From: an uncultured Alloprevotella sp.
Lineage (GTDB): Bacteria > Bacteroidota > Bacteroidia > Bacteroidales > Bacteroidaceae
NCBI GenBank assembly: GCA_944322095.1
Contig: CALUNU010000008.1
Span: 33,399-97,398 of the forward strand
Reading direction: 5' to 3'
Length of the DNA: 64,000 nt
Part shown: one piece after another, positions 15,968 to 25,740 of the stretch
How the letters are laid out: each line of letters begins with the position of its first letter
Numbering within the stretch: the first letter of the stretch is position 1
Made by a program: the position numbers and the translations under genes
Notes under the pieces: model-generated
Seen by the model: only the letters and a program-made list of their open reading frames with translations
Told to the model about the DNA's origin: nothing
Database searches by the model: none

Positions 15968-16999
15968 ATGAAAGAAGCAATGGAAAAAATTGATTGGGCC
16001 AATCTGCCTTTTGGTTACGTGCGCACCGATTATAACGTGCGCTGTTATTATCGTGACGGGAAGTGGGGCGAAATTGAAGTCAGCTCGTCAGAAACCGTCA
16101 ACATCCACATGGCGGCTACCTGCCTTCATTACGGGCAGGACGCCTTTGAGGGTCTGAAAGCCTTCCGTTGTCCCGACGGAAAGATCCGCGTGTTCCGCAT
16201 GGAGGCCAACGCCGAGCGCTTGCAGAATACGTGCCGTGGCATTCTGATGCCCGAGCTTCCCACGGAAAAGTTCACCGAAATGGTGCGCCGCGTCGTGAAG
16301 CTGAACGAACGTTTCGTGCCGCCCTACGAGAGCGGGGCCGCACTTTATATCCGTCCGTTGCTTATCGGTACGGGCGCCCGCGTAGGCGTTCATCCTGCCG
16401 ACGAATATCTGTTCCTTATCTTCGTGACGCCCGTCGGTCCTTACTTTAAGGGTGGATTTGCCACCAACAATTACGTCATCATCCGCGAATACGACCGCGC
16501 CGCGCCCCTGGGGACAGGTACGTTCAAGGTGGGCGGCAACTATGCGGCCAGTTTCCGTGCCAACAAGATGGCTCACGACGCGGGTTACGCCTGCGAGTTT
16601 TATCTCGACGCCAAGGAAAAGAAATATATCGACGAGTGTGGCGCCGCCAACTTCTTCGGTATCAAAGATAACACGTACATCACGCCGAAGTCGACGTCGA
16701 TCTTGCCCTCCATCACGAACAACAGTCTGCAACAGCTGGCCCGCGATTTGGGCATGAAGGTGGAATGCCGCCAGATACCCGAGGAAGAGCTCTCCACCTT
16801 CGAAGAGGCAGGTGCTTGCGGCACGGCAGCCGTCATCAGCCCCATAGCCCGCATCGACGACATGGAGAACCACCGCAGTTATGTCATTTCGAAAGACGGC
16901 AAGCCCGGGCCGCTCAGCACGAAGCTCTATCACAAGCTGCGCAACATCCAGTATGGCATCGAGCCCGACGAACATGGCTGGGTCACCGTGCTCGACTGA
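15968..16999 (+). CDS. ilvE: Branched-chain amino acid aminotransferase
   Basis: The 343-residue fold-type IV PLP enzyme interconverts Leu/Ile/Val and their 2-oxo acids with glutamate/2-oxoglutarate. Visible motifs are HYGQDAFEGLKAFR, the RPLLIGTGARVGV segment, the PLP lysine in TFKVGGNYAASFRANK and the ECGAANFFG cofactor-phosphate region. The length fits the long IlvE class. ATG 12 nt later (MEKIDW) is an alternative start. It stands alone behind its own promoter; the next gene follows after 61 nt. Confidence 0.95.
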   Translation: MKEAMEKIDWANLPFGYVRTDYNVRCYYRDGKWGEIEVSSSETVNIHMAATCLHYGQDAFEGLKAFRCPDGKIRVFRMEANAERLQNTCRGILMPELPTEKFTEMVRRVVKLNERFVPPYESGAALYIRPLLIGTGARVGVHPADEYLFLIFVTPVGPYFKGGFATNNYVIIREYDRAAPLGTGTFKVGGNYAASFRANKMAHDAGYACEFYLDAKEKKYIDECGAANFFGIKDNTYITPKSTSILPSITNNSLQQLARDLGMKVECRQIPEEELSTFEEAGACGTAAVISPIARIDDMENHRSYVISKDGKPGPLSTKLYHKLRNIQYGIEPDEHGWVTVLD

Positions 17000-17060
17000 C
17001 GCGGCTTCCCGGCAGCGGGCGTTTCCAGTTCCTCATGTGTTTCATTGATACAGCGACTTT

Positions 17061-17750
17061 ATGATGACCAATTCCGAATTGCGCCGCATGGCCCGTCGCC
17101 ATCTGGATGGCCGATGGGGCGATCTGGTGCTTGTCACGTTTCTTTACTACATCCTCAGCTCCTGCATTTCGTTTCCGTTCCAGGTGGGGATGGACGAGAA
17201 CATTTGGAAACTGTTTTCCCTCCCGCTGGGATGGAAGGTGCCCGTCGTGGGGGCCGGTTGTGTGCTCCTGCTTCTGCTGCTTCCTCTGGAATGGGGCTAC
17301 CAGGTGACGTTTCTGCGGGCGTGGCGTGAGGAGCCGGCCGACATAAGTACGCTGTTTCATGGTTTCCGCGACTTCTGGCGCATCTTTTCCACCCTGTTCC
17401 TCCAACAGCTTTACATCCTGTTGTGGACGCTTCTGCTCATCGTGCCGGGAGTGGTCAAGGCGCTGTCGTATGCCATGACGCCCTACATCCTTCGCGACCA
17501 CCCGGAGCTCTCGCGCCGGGCAGCCATCCACCTGAGCCGCGAGATGATGGCCGGCAACAAGGGGCGGTTGCTGCTGCTTTGGCTGAGCTTCCTGGGCTGG
17601 GCCGTGCTGGCGCTCTTCACCTGCGGCATCGGCTACCTTTGGCTGGCTCCCTATATAGGCGTGTCGGAGGCGGGGTTCTACGAAGACGTCCGTCAGCAGT
17701 ACGAGCAGCGCGATGGCGCCGAAGCGGACGTGCCTGCCGCAGGGGAGTAG
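17061..17750 (+). CDS. DUF975-type integral membrane protein
   Basis: The 229-residue protein opens with the family N-terminal pattern (MTNSELRRMARRHLDGRWGDLV). It has about five membrane helices, including VTFLYYILSSCISFPF, AGCVLLLLLLPLEWGY and LYILLWTLLLIVPGVVKALSYAM, then a conserved DHPELSRRAAIHLSREMM loop and a terminal helix pair. The function of the family is not established. An adjacent ATG 3 nt downstream is equally possible as start. Confidence 0.8.
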   Translation: MMTNSELRRMARRHLDGRWGDLVLVTFLYYILSSCISFPFQVGMDENIWKLFSLPLGWKVPVVGAGCVLLLLLLPLEWGYQVTFLRAWREEPADISTLFHGFRDFWRIFSTLFLQQLYILLWTLLLIVPGVVKALSYAMTPYILRDHPELSRRAAIHLSREMMAGNKGRLLLLWLSFLGWAVLALFTCGIGYLWLAPYIGVSEAGFYEDVRQQYEQRDGAEADVPAAGE

Positions 17751-17943
17751 CCGCTTCGTGCGGAGCGGGCGGGGGCCTGTGAGCCTTGCAACCGTGCCGA
17801 GTGCCTTCACAGGCTGTGTGGGAAGAAGCCTGCCCCGTCCCGCATCACTTTCGGCAACGGGGAAGCCGTGCAGACCGGAAGAAAAGGCGGGCGCAAGCCT
17901 CGTTCAAAGAAAACCAACAAAAAGAAATAACGAAACAACGTAG

Positions 17944-18831
17944 ATGAGAAAAATTTCCCATATCCTTCTTGGCACGGGCATCGTGCTTAGTGTCCTTTCC
18001 ACGGTGTCGGCGTGCAAGTCCGACTCGAAGGAGCTGGCCGAAAAGGAAAAGGAGCTCGAAGAGCTCCGTCAGCTGGCCGATCTCGACAAAAAAGAGATGG
18101 AAAATCAGTATGCACAATTTGCGTTGCAGTACGACGAGTTGAAGAAGGGCGTCAAGGACGACTCGCTCATAGCCCGTCTCGACGCCGAGCAGCAGCGCGC
18201 CGAAAACCTGCTGGCCGAGCTGAAGCGCGTCAAGAGCAACGACGCCGCCGAGATACGCCGTTTGAAGAAAGAGCTGGAAACCGTCCGCGCCGTCCTGCGC
18301 ACATACATCCTTCAGGTCGACTCTTTGCAGCAGCTCAACCAGACGCTCGTGGCCGAGCGCGACATGGCGCGTGCACAGAACGAGGCTGCCAACCGCCAAA
18401 TCTCTTCGCTCAACACCGAGCGCGCCAATCTGAGCGAGCAGGTGGCCATCGCCTCGCAGCTCAACGCCACGGGCGTCAGCGTAGCGCCGTTGAAGAAGAA
18501 CGGCAAGAGCGCCCGCCGCACCAAGGACATAAAGCGCTTCTCCGTGACCTTTACCATTACGCGCAACGTGACGGCAAAAACGGGCAACCGCATGGCGTAT
18601 GTCCGCCTGATGAAGCCCAACCAGTCGGTGGTGAACCCTTCGGGCTCCTTCACCTACGAAAACCGCAGCATCGAGTATTCCGCGGCCAAAAACATCGAAT
18701 ACACCGGCCAGGAGCAGCGCGTCACGCTTTATGTCCCCGCCGACGAATACCTCAGTGCGGGCACGTTTACGGCCTACATCTTTGTTGACGGTCAGATGAT
18801 CGGTTCGGGCAGCTTGCAGATGAAGAAGTAA
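17944..18831 (+). CDS. Coiled-coil lipoprotein
   Basis: The 295-residue protein has lipobox VSAC (Cys24) in MRKISHILLGTGIVLSVLSTVSAC. Residues about 27-165 are a long heptad-rich coiled coil (ELAEKEKELEELRQLADLDKKEMENQY onward). A basic stretch (KKNGKSARRTKDIKRF) precedes a C-terminal beta-rich domain (FSVTFTITRNVTAKTGNRMAYVRLMKP). It is predicted to be anchored in a membrane facing the periplasm, with the rod spanning outward. Exact role unknown. Confidence 0.78.
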   Translation: MRKISHILLGTGIVLSVLSTVSACKSDSKELAEKEKELEELRQLADLDKKEMENQYAQFALQYDELKKGVKDDSLIARLDAEQQRAENLLAELKRVKSNDAAEIRRLKKELETVRAVLRTYILQVDSLQQLNQTLVAERDMARAQNEAANRQISSLNTERANLSEQVAIASQLNATGVSVAPLKKNGKSARRTKDIKRFSVTFTITRNVTAKTGNRMAYVRLMKPNQSVVNPSGSFTYENRSIEYSAAKNIEYTGQEQRVTLYVPADEYLSAGTFTAYIFVDGQMIGSGSLQMKK

Positions 18832-18858
18832 CGCGCGTGCGCGCGTGTATTATTATAA

Positions 18859-18908
18859 GGAGAGTGGGACGGGCGTCCGTAAGGAGGCTTCCCGCTCTCT
18901 TTTTCTTT
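18859..18908 (+). terminator. Intrinsic terminator after the coiled-coil lipoprotein gene
   Basis: GGAGAGTGGGA pairs with TCCCGCTCTC (one G-T), followed by TTTTTCTTT. Confidence 0.75.
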
Positions 18909-18932
18909 AATTTCTCCCAACATTCCTCCGAT

Positions 18933-21563
18933 ATGAAACGACTTTTTCTCCTTCTCCTGTTGGCTCTGCCGTTGGCAGCCGTCGCTTTTGCCGCCCCTGC
19001 CGACAGCCTGGCCCGTCGCATGGCCCTGCTGGCGGCCCGCGGCGATGCCGACAGGCTGCGCCCCCTGTATGTCCGCTCGGCCGACAGCCTGCCGCCCTAC
19101 ACCCGTCTCTATTGCCAGATGGCCCTTGCGCGGGCCGACCGCCGCTACGGCCGCATGGTGGCCTGCATCGATACGCTTCTCGACAAATATCCGCGCCGCC
19201 TGGGCACCAACGGCCGCTTTGCCCTCGTGGAGCTCAAGGCCGGCGGCCTGCGGCGGTTGGGACGCTACGACGAACTGGCAACCTTCTGCCGCCGCGAGTT
19301 GAAGAGCTATCGCCGCAAGCGCTTCGACCGCGAGCGGCTGGGGCGTCTCGTGGTCTACGAGCGCCTGGCACGGCGTCTGGGAGGAGCCACTCCGCGGGCC
19401 CGGCTGCTTTCGCTGGCCGACCGCGACAGTGTGTTCACGCTGCGCGAGGAGTATCCCCGCCTGTCGGCCGCGGCCGACACCTTCGCCCGGCGTCGTGCGG
19501 CCTTGTCGCTCGCGCTGGCCTTCCGCCGCGATGCCGACGCCCTGCGCCTGGCCGATTCGCTCCTCGTCCATCATGCCGACTCGCTTATCGACGAAGACTT
19601 TGCCCACGTGGCCCATGCACGGGCCCGCCTGTTGGTGCGTGCCGGCCGCTGGGCCGAGCTCTCGGCCCTTGCCTCGCGTTGCGCCGGCGAGTGGTCGGCG
19701 AGGGGAGTGGACCTGTCCCGCTACGGCCGTTGGGGCGAGGCCTGGCGCGACGAGCCGCCCACGCTCTTGCAGGGCGATGCCGGCGGAGCCGCGCTGCACC
19801 TCACGCGCGACTGGCCCCTGCTGGCGTCGTTTGCCCTCAACGCGGGCGATGCCGTCCCCTTTCTGCTCGACACGGGGCAGGAGCATACGCTCGTTTCCTC
19901 TGGATTGGCGCGCAGCATGGGCCTTCGCGTCCTGCCCGACACGCTTTCCGTGGCCACGCCCCTCGGCCTGCTGCGCGTTTCGCCGGCGCTGGCCGACAGT
20001 CTGCACCTCGGCAGCCTGACGCTTTCCCATTTCTTCCTGTATGTCACGGCCGATACGGCCCGTTTCCCGGCCGGCGTGTCGGCCATCATGGGTTGCGACG
20101 ACCTGGCGAGGCTGGGCCGCCTCACGTTCAGCGGCGAGCGGCTCAGTATAGCCCCCCTCCCCCCTGCGGCGGCCGCTACGGACGGGCCCAATCTGTGGTT
20201 CTCCACGGCGGGAACGCCCTTGCTGCGCGCGAGCTGCGAGGGCAGCGAGTGCGTCTTCGGCATCGACACGGGCAATGCGGGCAACGCCATGTCGAGCATC
20301 GTCTTCCCCCGTGAGCAAACCGACACCCTGGCCTTTGCTTTCAGCCTGGACGGCCGGCGGCTATCCGTCGGCCCCGTCGTCTTGCGCGATTACCGTTCGG
20401 CCGACCGCGACGGAGCCCTGGGCGCCCCCTTCCTGCGCAGCTTCAGCGAGGTGACGCTCGACTTTCACCACATGCGCCTCACGGCAGGCAGCCACCGCGC
20501 CTACGAACCCCTCCACGTGTTCGACTACATGGAGAGCGGCGACCTGTTTGGCCTCGAACGCAACGCCCGTGCCCTCACGGCCGTTTCGTCGCCCCGCGAC
20601 ACGGCGCTCATGCATCTCCACATCGACGGCGGAAAGAACTGCCCGGCGCTCGTTGCTGCCGAGGCCGCCCGTCTGCTTGCCACCATCGGCGGGGAAGACG
20701 ACGGGGCCGAGGCTGGCGAGCGCGACTATCTGCTCATGTACCGCATCAACGCGCTGGTGCGCGCCGGGCAATATGCCGAAGCCGCCCGCATGGTGGACGA
20801 GGCCGGGCGCGAAGGCCTCCACTCCGGTGCGGTGCGCGAGATGCTGCTCCACCTGGGCGCCACCTGTGCCGCCCTTTCGGGCACGCAGCCCACGCGCATC
20901 ACCAGCGGAGGCGGGGCTGTGGCCGTGCTCCGCGAAACAACGGACGAGAGCGGACGCCGCAGCATAGGCATCACCGTTAATAAAAAAGAGATGGAGGCCG
21001 CCGTCGATCCTTCGCTCGAAGTGACCCGCCTCACTGAGCGGGCCGCCCGCCGCCTGAAGGTGCGCATTGTTCATCGGCACGGCGCCGACGCCTATGCCGT
21101 GGGCGTCATCGACAGTCTGCGGCTGGGCCGATACGTGCTGCGCGACGTGCTGTGCCACGTCCTTCCCGACAAGGAGCGCCGCATGACGCTCGGCTTTAAC
21201 GTGCTGTCCCTCTTTTCCGACGTCACCTTTGCCCCCGGCGCTGTCACCTTCGTTTCCGACGCCCCTGCCGCGTCGGGAGCCACGGTTCCTTTGCGTTTCG
21301 ACGGTCGCCTTTGCGTCGAAGGCCTCGCTCCCGGCGGCTACCTGACGCTGGGCCTCGTTGCAGAAGGCCGCAGCACGCTGGCCCGCCGTTTCCCCTCCAT
21401 CGGCGTGGGCACGTTGAGCCTCCCGGCGTCGGCGTTCGTCCCGGGCGATTTCACGGGTGAGCCCTACCACCTCGACGGCACCCTTTCCGTCCCGCATCTC
21501 GTCAAGGCCGCCGGCAGCGTGCGCTTCGATTTCCAACGGATGCAGCTTTCCTATCCGCGTTAG
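18933..21563 (+). CDS. Secreted protein with three retropepsin-like domains, third degenerate
   Basis: The ATG at 18933 gives a clean signal peptide (MKRLFLLLLLALPLAAVAFA) and an 876-residue protein; in-frame codons before it lie in the preceding terminator. An N-terminal helical/TPR-like half (about 20-280) is followed by an aspartyl-protease-like domain with FLLDTG at Asp313. A second such domain has FGIDTG at Asp445. A third barrel-like module has DPSLEVTRL (Asp692) where DTGA would be expected. Retropepsins dimerise through DTG motifs, so domains one and two could form an internal pair. The very high GC and Arg/Ala-rich composition match the neighbours. Substrate unknown. Confidence 0.72.
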   Translation: MKRLFLLLLLALPLAAVAFAAPADSLARRMALLAARGDADRLRPLYVRSADSLPPYTRLYCQMALARADRRYGRMVACIDTLLDKYPRRLGTNGRFALVELKAGGLRRLGRYDELATFCRRELKSYRRKRFDRERLGRLVVYERLARRLGGATPRARLLSLADRDSVFTLREEYPRLSAAADTFARRRAALSLALAFRRDADALRLADSLLVHHADSLIDEDFAHVAHARARLLVRAGRWAELSALASRCAGEWSARGVDLSRYGRWGEAWRDEPPTLLQGDAGGAALHLTRDWPLLASFALNAGDAVPFLLDTGQEHTLVSSGLARSMGLRVLPDTLSVATPLGLLRVSPALADSLHLGSLTLSHFFLYVTADTARFPAGVSAIMGCDDLARLGRLTFSGERLSIAPLPPAAAATDGPNLWFSTAGTPLLRASCEGSECVFGIDTGNAGNAMSSIVFPREQTDTLAFAFSLDGRRLSVGPVVLRDYRSADRDGALGAPFLRSFSEVTLDFHHMRLTAGSHRAYEPLHVFDYMESGDLFGLERNARALTAVSSPRDTALMHLHIDGGKNCPALVAAEAARLLATIGGEDDGAEAGERDYLLMYRINALVRAGQYAEAARMVDEAGREGLHSGAVREMLLHLGATCAALSGTQPTRITSGGGAVAVLRETTDESGRRSIGITVNKKEMEAAVDPSLEVTRLTERAARRLKVRIVHRHGADAYAVGVIDSLRLGRYVLRDVLCHVLPDKERRMTLGFNVLSLFSDVTFAPGAVTFVSDAPAASGATVPLRFDGRLCVEGLAPGGYLTLGLVAEGRSTLARRFPSIGVGTLSLPASAFVPGDFTGEPYHLDGTLSVPHLVKAAGSVRFDFQRMQLSYPR

Positions 21564-21644
21564 CCGGCCCGTTATTGCGTTTTCCCGCCGGTCCGTTGCC
21601 ATAGGCGGTCGGCAACCGTCGCCCCGAAGGCCGGGAGCGGCAAC

Positions 21645-21673
21645 AAGCCCGAGACAGCTCGGGCTTTTTTCTT
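21645..21673 (+). terminator. Intrinsic terminator
   Basis: AAGCCCGAG, loop ACAG, CTCGGGCTT, then TTTTCTT. It ends the retropepsin-like gene. Confidence 0.88.
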
Positions 21674-21703
21674 ATCTATGAACAGGGAAATGGGATGCCG
21701 CTC

Positions 21704-21848
21704 GGACAAGGCGAGGAAAAAGCGGGTTTTTCCTTGCCTCCCCTCTCACCTTTCACTATCTTTGGCTGCGCCCAAGATTGAGGCGGCTCGGCAATGCCAA
21801 GGAAAACGAGCTTTTCCTTGGCGCTGCTCTCGCCTTTCACTATCTTTG
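21704..21848 (+). promoter_or_regulatory. Two tandem copies of a hairpin-promoter repeat upstream of mnmA
   Basis: Each copy has an A/T hairpin (AGGAAAAA/TTTTTCCT; AAGGAAAA/TTTTCCTT). Each then has TTG exactly 20 bp before TATCTTTG (21757-21764 and 21841-21848), within the shared tail CCTTTCACTATCTTTG. The second TATCTTTG ends 6 nt before the mnmA ATG. Related copies are at 38752-38808 and 46317-46430. Confidence 0.75.
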
Positions 21849-21854
21849 CAAACC

Positions 21855-22985
21855 ATGTCGGGAGAAACGAACCATAAGAAGGTACTTGTGGCCATGTCGG
21901 GCGGAGTGGACAGCTCTGCCGTCTGCCTGATGCTCCGCGAGCAGGGATACGAGCTCGTGGGGCTCACCATGCGCGTGTGGGACCTGCCGCGCCAGTTTGC
22001 CGACGGGGCCGACGAACCCGACTTTGTCCGTGCGGCGCGGGCCCTGGCAGCCCGTCTGGGCTTTCCCCACTACGTGGCCGACGTGCGCGAAGCCTTCCGC
22101 AACAGCGTGGTGCGCTATTTCCTGGACGAATATGCCGCCGGCCGCACGCCCAATCCCTGTGTGATGTGCAACCGCGACTTCAAGTTTCGCCTGCTGGCCG
22201 ACGAAGCCACGCGCCTGGGCTGCCAGTACATTGCCACCGGGCATTATGTCGACACCGAGGAGCGCGAAGGACACGTTTACCTGCGCATGGGCGACGACGG
22301 ACGGAAAGATCAGTCGTATTTCCTTTGGCGGGTGCCCGAGGAAACGCTGCGGCGCTGCCTTTTTCCGCTCGGAAGGATGGAAAAGGCGGCCGTGCGTGCC
22401 TATCTGGCCGACCGCGGCTTCCACGTGGCGGCCCGTCAGTCGGAGTCGATGGAGGTTTGCTTCGTCGAGGGCGACTACCGCGACTTTCTCATGGCCCAGC
22501 GCCCCGAGCTGGCAGCCGCCACGGCAGGCGGGGCCTTCGTGTCGGCCGACGGGCGGCGCCTGGGCACGCACCGCGGCGTGCCTTTCTACACCGTGGGGCA
22601 GCGCAAGGGGCTGGGCATAGCCTTGGGCAGCCCGGCTTACGTCCTGCGCCTCAACGCAGCCAAGAACACCGTCGTTCTGGGCGGCGCCGACGACCTGCTC
22701 ACCACCGCCTTCTTCGTCGAGGATGGCCGGGCCGTGGCCCCCGAAGCCTTTTGGGCGTTGCAGGAGCTCAGCGTGCGCATCCGCTACCACAGCCATCCCG
22801 TGGCCTGCCACGTCAGCCCCCTGCCCGACGGACGCTGGCTCGTGCGCACGCCGCAGCCCGTGAGCGCCGTCACGCCGGGGCAAAGCGCCGTGTTCTACGT
22901 GGGCAGGCGCCTCGTGGCTGGGGCCGTCATAGCCTCGCAGCGCGGCATCGGACAATACATGGAAAAGCAAGAAACAACAAAATAA
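21855..22985 (+). CDS. mnmA: tRNA-specific 2-thiouridylase MnmA
   Basis: The start at 21855 gives MSGETNHKKVLVAMSGGVDSSAVC, the usual N-terminus; the frame is open upstream, but that part is the promoter repeat. The 376-residue protein thiolates U34 of tRNA Lys/Glu/Gln. Visible are the PP-loop SGGVDSS, the catalytic Cys in NPCVMCNRDFKF, KDQSYFLW, and the second catalytic Cys in SMEVCFVEGDYRDF. First gene of a six-gene plus-strand operon with short or negative gaps. Confidence 0.96.
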   Translation: MSGETNHKKVLVAMSGGVDSSAVCLMLREQGYELVGLTMRVWDLPRQFADGADEPDFVRAARALAARLGFPHYVADVREAFRNSVVRYFLDEYAAGRTPNPCVMCNRDFKFRLLADEATRLGCQYIATGHYVDTEEREGHVYLRMGDDGRKDQSYFLWRVPEETLRRCLFPLGRMEKAAVRAYLADRGFHVAARQSESMEVCFVEGDYRDFLMAQRPELAAATAGGAFVSADGRRLGTHRGVPFYTVGQRKGLGIALGSPAYVLRLNAAKNTVVLGGADDLLTTAFFVEDGRAVAPEAFWALQELSVRIRYHSHPVACHVSPLPDGRWLVRTPQPVSAVTPGQSAVFYVGRRLVAGAVIASQRGIGQYMEKQETTK

Positions 22986-22996
22986 ACGAAAAAGAG

Positions 22997-24370
22997 ATGA
23001 GAAAGACAGCCATTCTCCTTTTGTGCGCCGTGCTTTCGCTGGGGGCCTATGCCGCCGCCGACACTGCGCGCGTCTATCGCTTCCGCGTGAGCCTCGCGGA
23101 CAAGAAAAACAATCCCTATTCGCTGAAACATCCCGAAAAGTTCCTCTCGCCGAAGTCGTTGGAGCGCCGTGCCAAGTTTAAAATCAAGCTCGATGCCCAC
23201 GACCTGCCCGTAACGCCCGCCTACGTCGACGGGTTGCGCCGGGCCGGGATGAGCGTGCTCAACATGAGCAAGTGGAACAACACGGTGCTCGTCGAGACAA
23301 CGGACAGCGCTGCGGCCGTGGGGCTCACTTCGCTGCCGTACGTGAGCGCCGTGCGCCTGCTGTGGGCCGGCCAGCCCGCCGCTCCCAAAGCCCCCAAGAC
23401 CGACCGCCACGACATCGTGACCAACCGCCGCGATACGCTCGACAACTATTACGGCCGCGCCGTGACGCAGGTGGAAATGCTTGGCGTCGACAAGCTGCAT
23501 GCTGCCGGCTTCCGCGGCGCAGGCGTGACGATAGCCGTCGTGGACGGCGGTTTCTACAACGCCGACTGCCTCGACGCGCTCCGCGGCTGCAAGATCCTGG
23601 GCACGCGCAACTTCGTTCACCCCGGCCGCAGCGTCTACGAAGAGCAGTCGCACGGCATGCAGGTGCTCTCGTGCATCGGCTCCCGCTGGGAAAACGCCAT
23701 TGTGGGCACGGCCCCCGACGCTTCGTTCTATCTCCTTGTGAGCGAGGACGGCGGCAGCGAGAGCCTCGTGGAGGAGGACAACTGGTGCGCCGCCATTGAG
23801 TATGCCGACAGCGTAGGCGCCGACATCGTCACCAGTTCGCTGGGATATTATGAGTTTGACAACCCGGCAGATTCGTACCGCTACCGCGATCTCGACGGCC
23901 GGACGGCCGCCATCAGCCGTGCCGCCTCGCTGGCCGCCGGCCGCGGCATGGTGGTGGTGAACAGCGCGGGCAACAGCGGCGACGAGCCGTGGAAGAAAAT
24001 TAGCGTGCCCGCCGATGCCACCGACATACTGACCGTGGGCGCCGTCGATGCCGACCGCACCAACACCAACTTCTCGTCGTTGGGCCCCGCAGCCGACGGC
24101 CGCGTGAAGCCCGACGTCGCTGCCATGGGCGGCCGTTCGGCCGTATTGCTCGTGGACGGCACGGTGGGTGCGGCCAGCGGCACCTCCTTCTCGGCCCCCA
24201 TCCTCTGCGGAGCGGTGGCTTGCCTCTGGCAAGCCTGTCCCGGCCTTTCGCCCGTGAAACTCATGGACGCCGTGCGCCGTAGCGGCGACCGGGCCGACTA
24301 TCCCGACAACGTCTATGGTTACGGCATCCCCAACGTGTGGAATGCCTATCAGAAACTGATGAAGAAATAG
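22997..24370 (+). CDS. Secreted subtilisin-like serine protease (S8)
   Basis: The 457-residue protein has a signal peptide (MRKTAILLLCAVLSLGAYA). A short N-terminal region (FRVSLADKKNNPYSL..SLERRAKF) resembles that of Bacteroidota S8 proteases. The catalytic triad is visible: Asp in IAVVDGGFY (about 182), His in EQSHGMQV, and Ser in SGTSFSAPI, with the oxyanion Asn in VVNSAGNSG. It starts 11 nt after mnmA. Its placement in a tRNA-modification/DNA-repair operon gives no clue to its target. Confidence 0.93.
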   Translation: MRKTAILLLCAVLSLGAYAAADTARVYRFRVSLADKKNNPYSLKHPEKFLSPKSLERRAKFKIKLDAHDLPVTPAYVDGLRRAGMSVLNMSKWNNTVLVETTDSAAAVGLTSLPYVSAVRLLWAGQPAAPKAPKTDRHDIVTNRRDTLDNYYGRAVTQVEMLGVDKLHAAGFRGAGVTIAVVDGGFYNADCLDALRGCKILGTRNFVHPGRSVYEEQSHGMQVLSCIGSRWENAIVGTAPDASFYLLVSEDGGSESLVEEDNWCAAIEYADSVGADIVTSSLGYYEFDNPADSYRYRDLDGRTAAISRAASLAAGRGMVVVNSAGNSGDEPWKKISVPADATDILTVGAVDADRTNTNFSSLGPAADGRVKPDVAAMGGRSAVLLVDGTVGAASGTSFSAPILCGAVACLWQACPGLSPVKLMDAVRRSGDRADYPDNVYGYGIPNVWNAYQKLMKK

Positions 24371-25740
24371 TGGAACGCCGCCCGCTTTCGCTGCACGAAT
24401 TGAACGGCTTGGTACGCGCCACGCTCGAAGCCACGCTGCCCGAACCCTTCTGGCTCGTGGCCGAGCTGAGCGAGGTGCGCCCGGCTGCTTCGGGCCATTG
24501 CTACCTGGAATTTGTGGAGAAGAGCGAAGCCGACGGCCGCTTGCTGGCCAAAGCCTCCGGGCGCATCTGGCGCGACGTCTATCCCCTCGTGGCGGGCCAT
24601 TTTGAGCGCACGACGGGCAGCCCCCTGCGCCCCGGCATGCAGGTGCTCGTGCAGGTGGAAGTGGCGTTCCACGAGCTGTATGGCTATGCGCTGACCGTCG
24701 TCGACATCGACCCCACGTACACGCTGGGCGACATGGCACGCCGCCGGCAGGAGATACTCATGCGGCTCGACGAGGACGGCGTGCGCGACCTGAACCGCGA
24801 GCTGCCACTGCCACGCCTGCTGGCGCGCATCGCCGTGATTTCCAGCGGAACGGCGGCCGGCTATGGCGACTTCTGCCACCAGCTCGACGCCTCGCCCTTT
24901 CGCTTTGCGACGCAGCTCTTTCCTGCCACGATGCAGGGAGCACAGGTGGAGCAGAGCGTCATAGCCGCTCTCGATGCCATAGCTGCCGAGGCCGGCAGCT
25001 GGGATGCCGTTGTCATCATCAGGGGCGGCGGAGCCGTGAGCGATTTAAGCGGTTTCGACACCTATCTGCTGGCCGCCAACGTGGCGCAGTTTCCGTTGCC
25101 GGTGCTGACGGGCATCGGCCACGACCGCGACGAGACCGTTATCGACTGCGTGGCCCACACGCGATTGAAGACCCCCACCGCCGTGGCCGATTTTCTCGTG
25201 GCCCATGAGCGGGCCGAAGCCGACGCCCTGGCAGCCCTGCAAGATGCGTTGTACGACGCAGCCGGGCGGAAGCTCACCACGGCGCGTCATGCCTTCGAAA
25301 CGACGGGACGACGCCTCCATGCAGCTGCCGTGCAGTACGCCTCGCGGCGGCGCGAAGAGCTGTTGCGGCTCACGGTGCCCGTTTTCGCCCTGGTGCGCCA
25401 CCGGCTGGCCGAGGCGAAGGCCGCGCTCGACGCCTGCACCCCGCGCCTGGCCCGGGCCGCGGAGCGCACGCTGGCCGAGGAGCACCGCCGGCTGGACCTC
25501 ATGGGCCGCACCGTGGCCATGGCCGGGCCCGAGCGCATCCTCCGTCTGGGATACAGCATCACGCGCCGGGACGGACACGCCGTGCGAAGCATTGCCGACC
25601 TGAAAGAGGGCGACCGGCTCGTGACCGAGCTGCTCGAAGGGCGGGTGGAAAGCACCGTAAACACCATTTATCATGAAGAAAACCGAACTGACCTACGAGG
25701 AAGCCTATCAGAAGTTGGAGACCATCGTGAAAGGTCTTGA
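24370..25740 (+). CDS. xseA: Exodeoxyribonuclease VII large subunit
   Basis: GTG at 24370 overlaps the last base of the protease stop codon and gives VERRPLSLHELNGLVRATLE, matching XseA N-termini. In-frame codons upstream lie inside the protease gene. The 456-residue protein has the OB-fold (FWLVAELSEVRPAASGHCYLEF), the catalytic core (IAVISSGTAAGYGDF, VIIRGGGAVSDLSGFD, GIGHDRDETVID) and the C-terminal coiled coil. Its last 22 codons run 68 nt into xseB, longer than the usual few-base overlap. With XseB it degrades single-stranded DNA. Confidence 0.93.
   Translation: MERRPLSLHELNGLVRATLEATLPEPFWLVAELSEVRPAASGHCYLEFVEKSEADGRLLAKASGRIWRDVYPLVAGHFERTTGSPLRPGMQVLVQVEVAFHELYGYALTVVDIDPTYTLGDMARRRQEILMRLDEDGVRDLNRELPLPRLLARIAVISSGTAAGYGDFCHQLDASPFRFATQLFPATMQGAQVEQSVIAALDAIAAEAGSWDAVVIIRGGGAVSDLSGFDTYLLAANVAQFPLPVLTGIGHDRDETVIDCVAHTRLKTPTAVADFLVAHERAEADALAALQDALYDAAGRKLTTARHAFETTGRRLHAAAVQYASRRREELLRLTVPVFALVRHRLAEAKAALDACTPRLARAAERTLAEEHRRLDLMGRTVAMAGPERILRLGYSITRRDGHAVRSIADLKEGDRLVTELLEGRVESTVNTIYHEENRTDLRGSLSEVGDHRERS

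Noticed and set aside
18792..20318. Minus-strand frame opposite the retropepsin-like gene
   Set aside because: Antisense shadow in GC-rich DNA; the plus frame has a signal peptide and DTG motifs.
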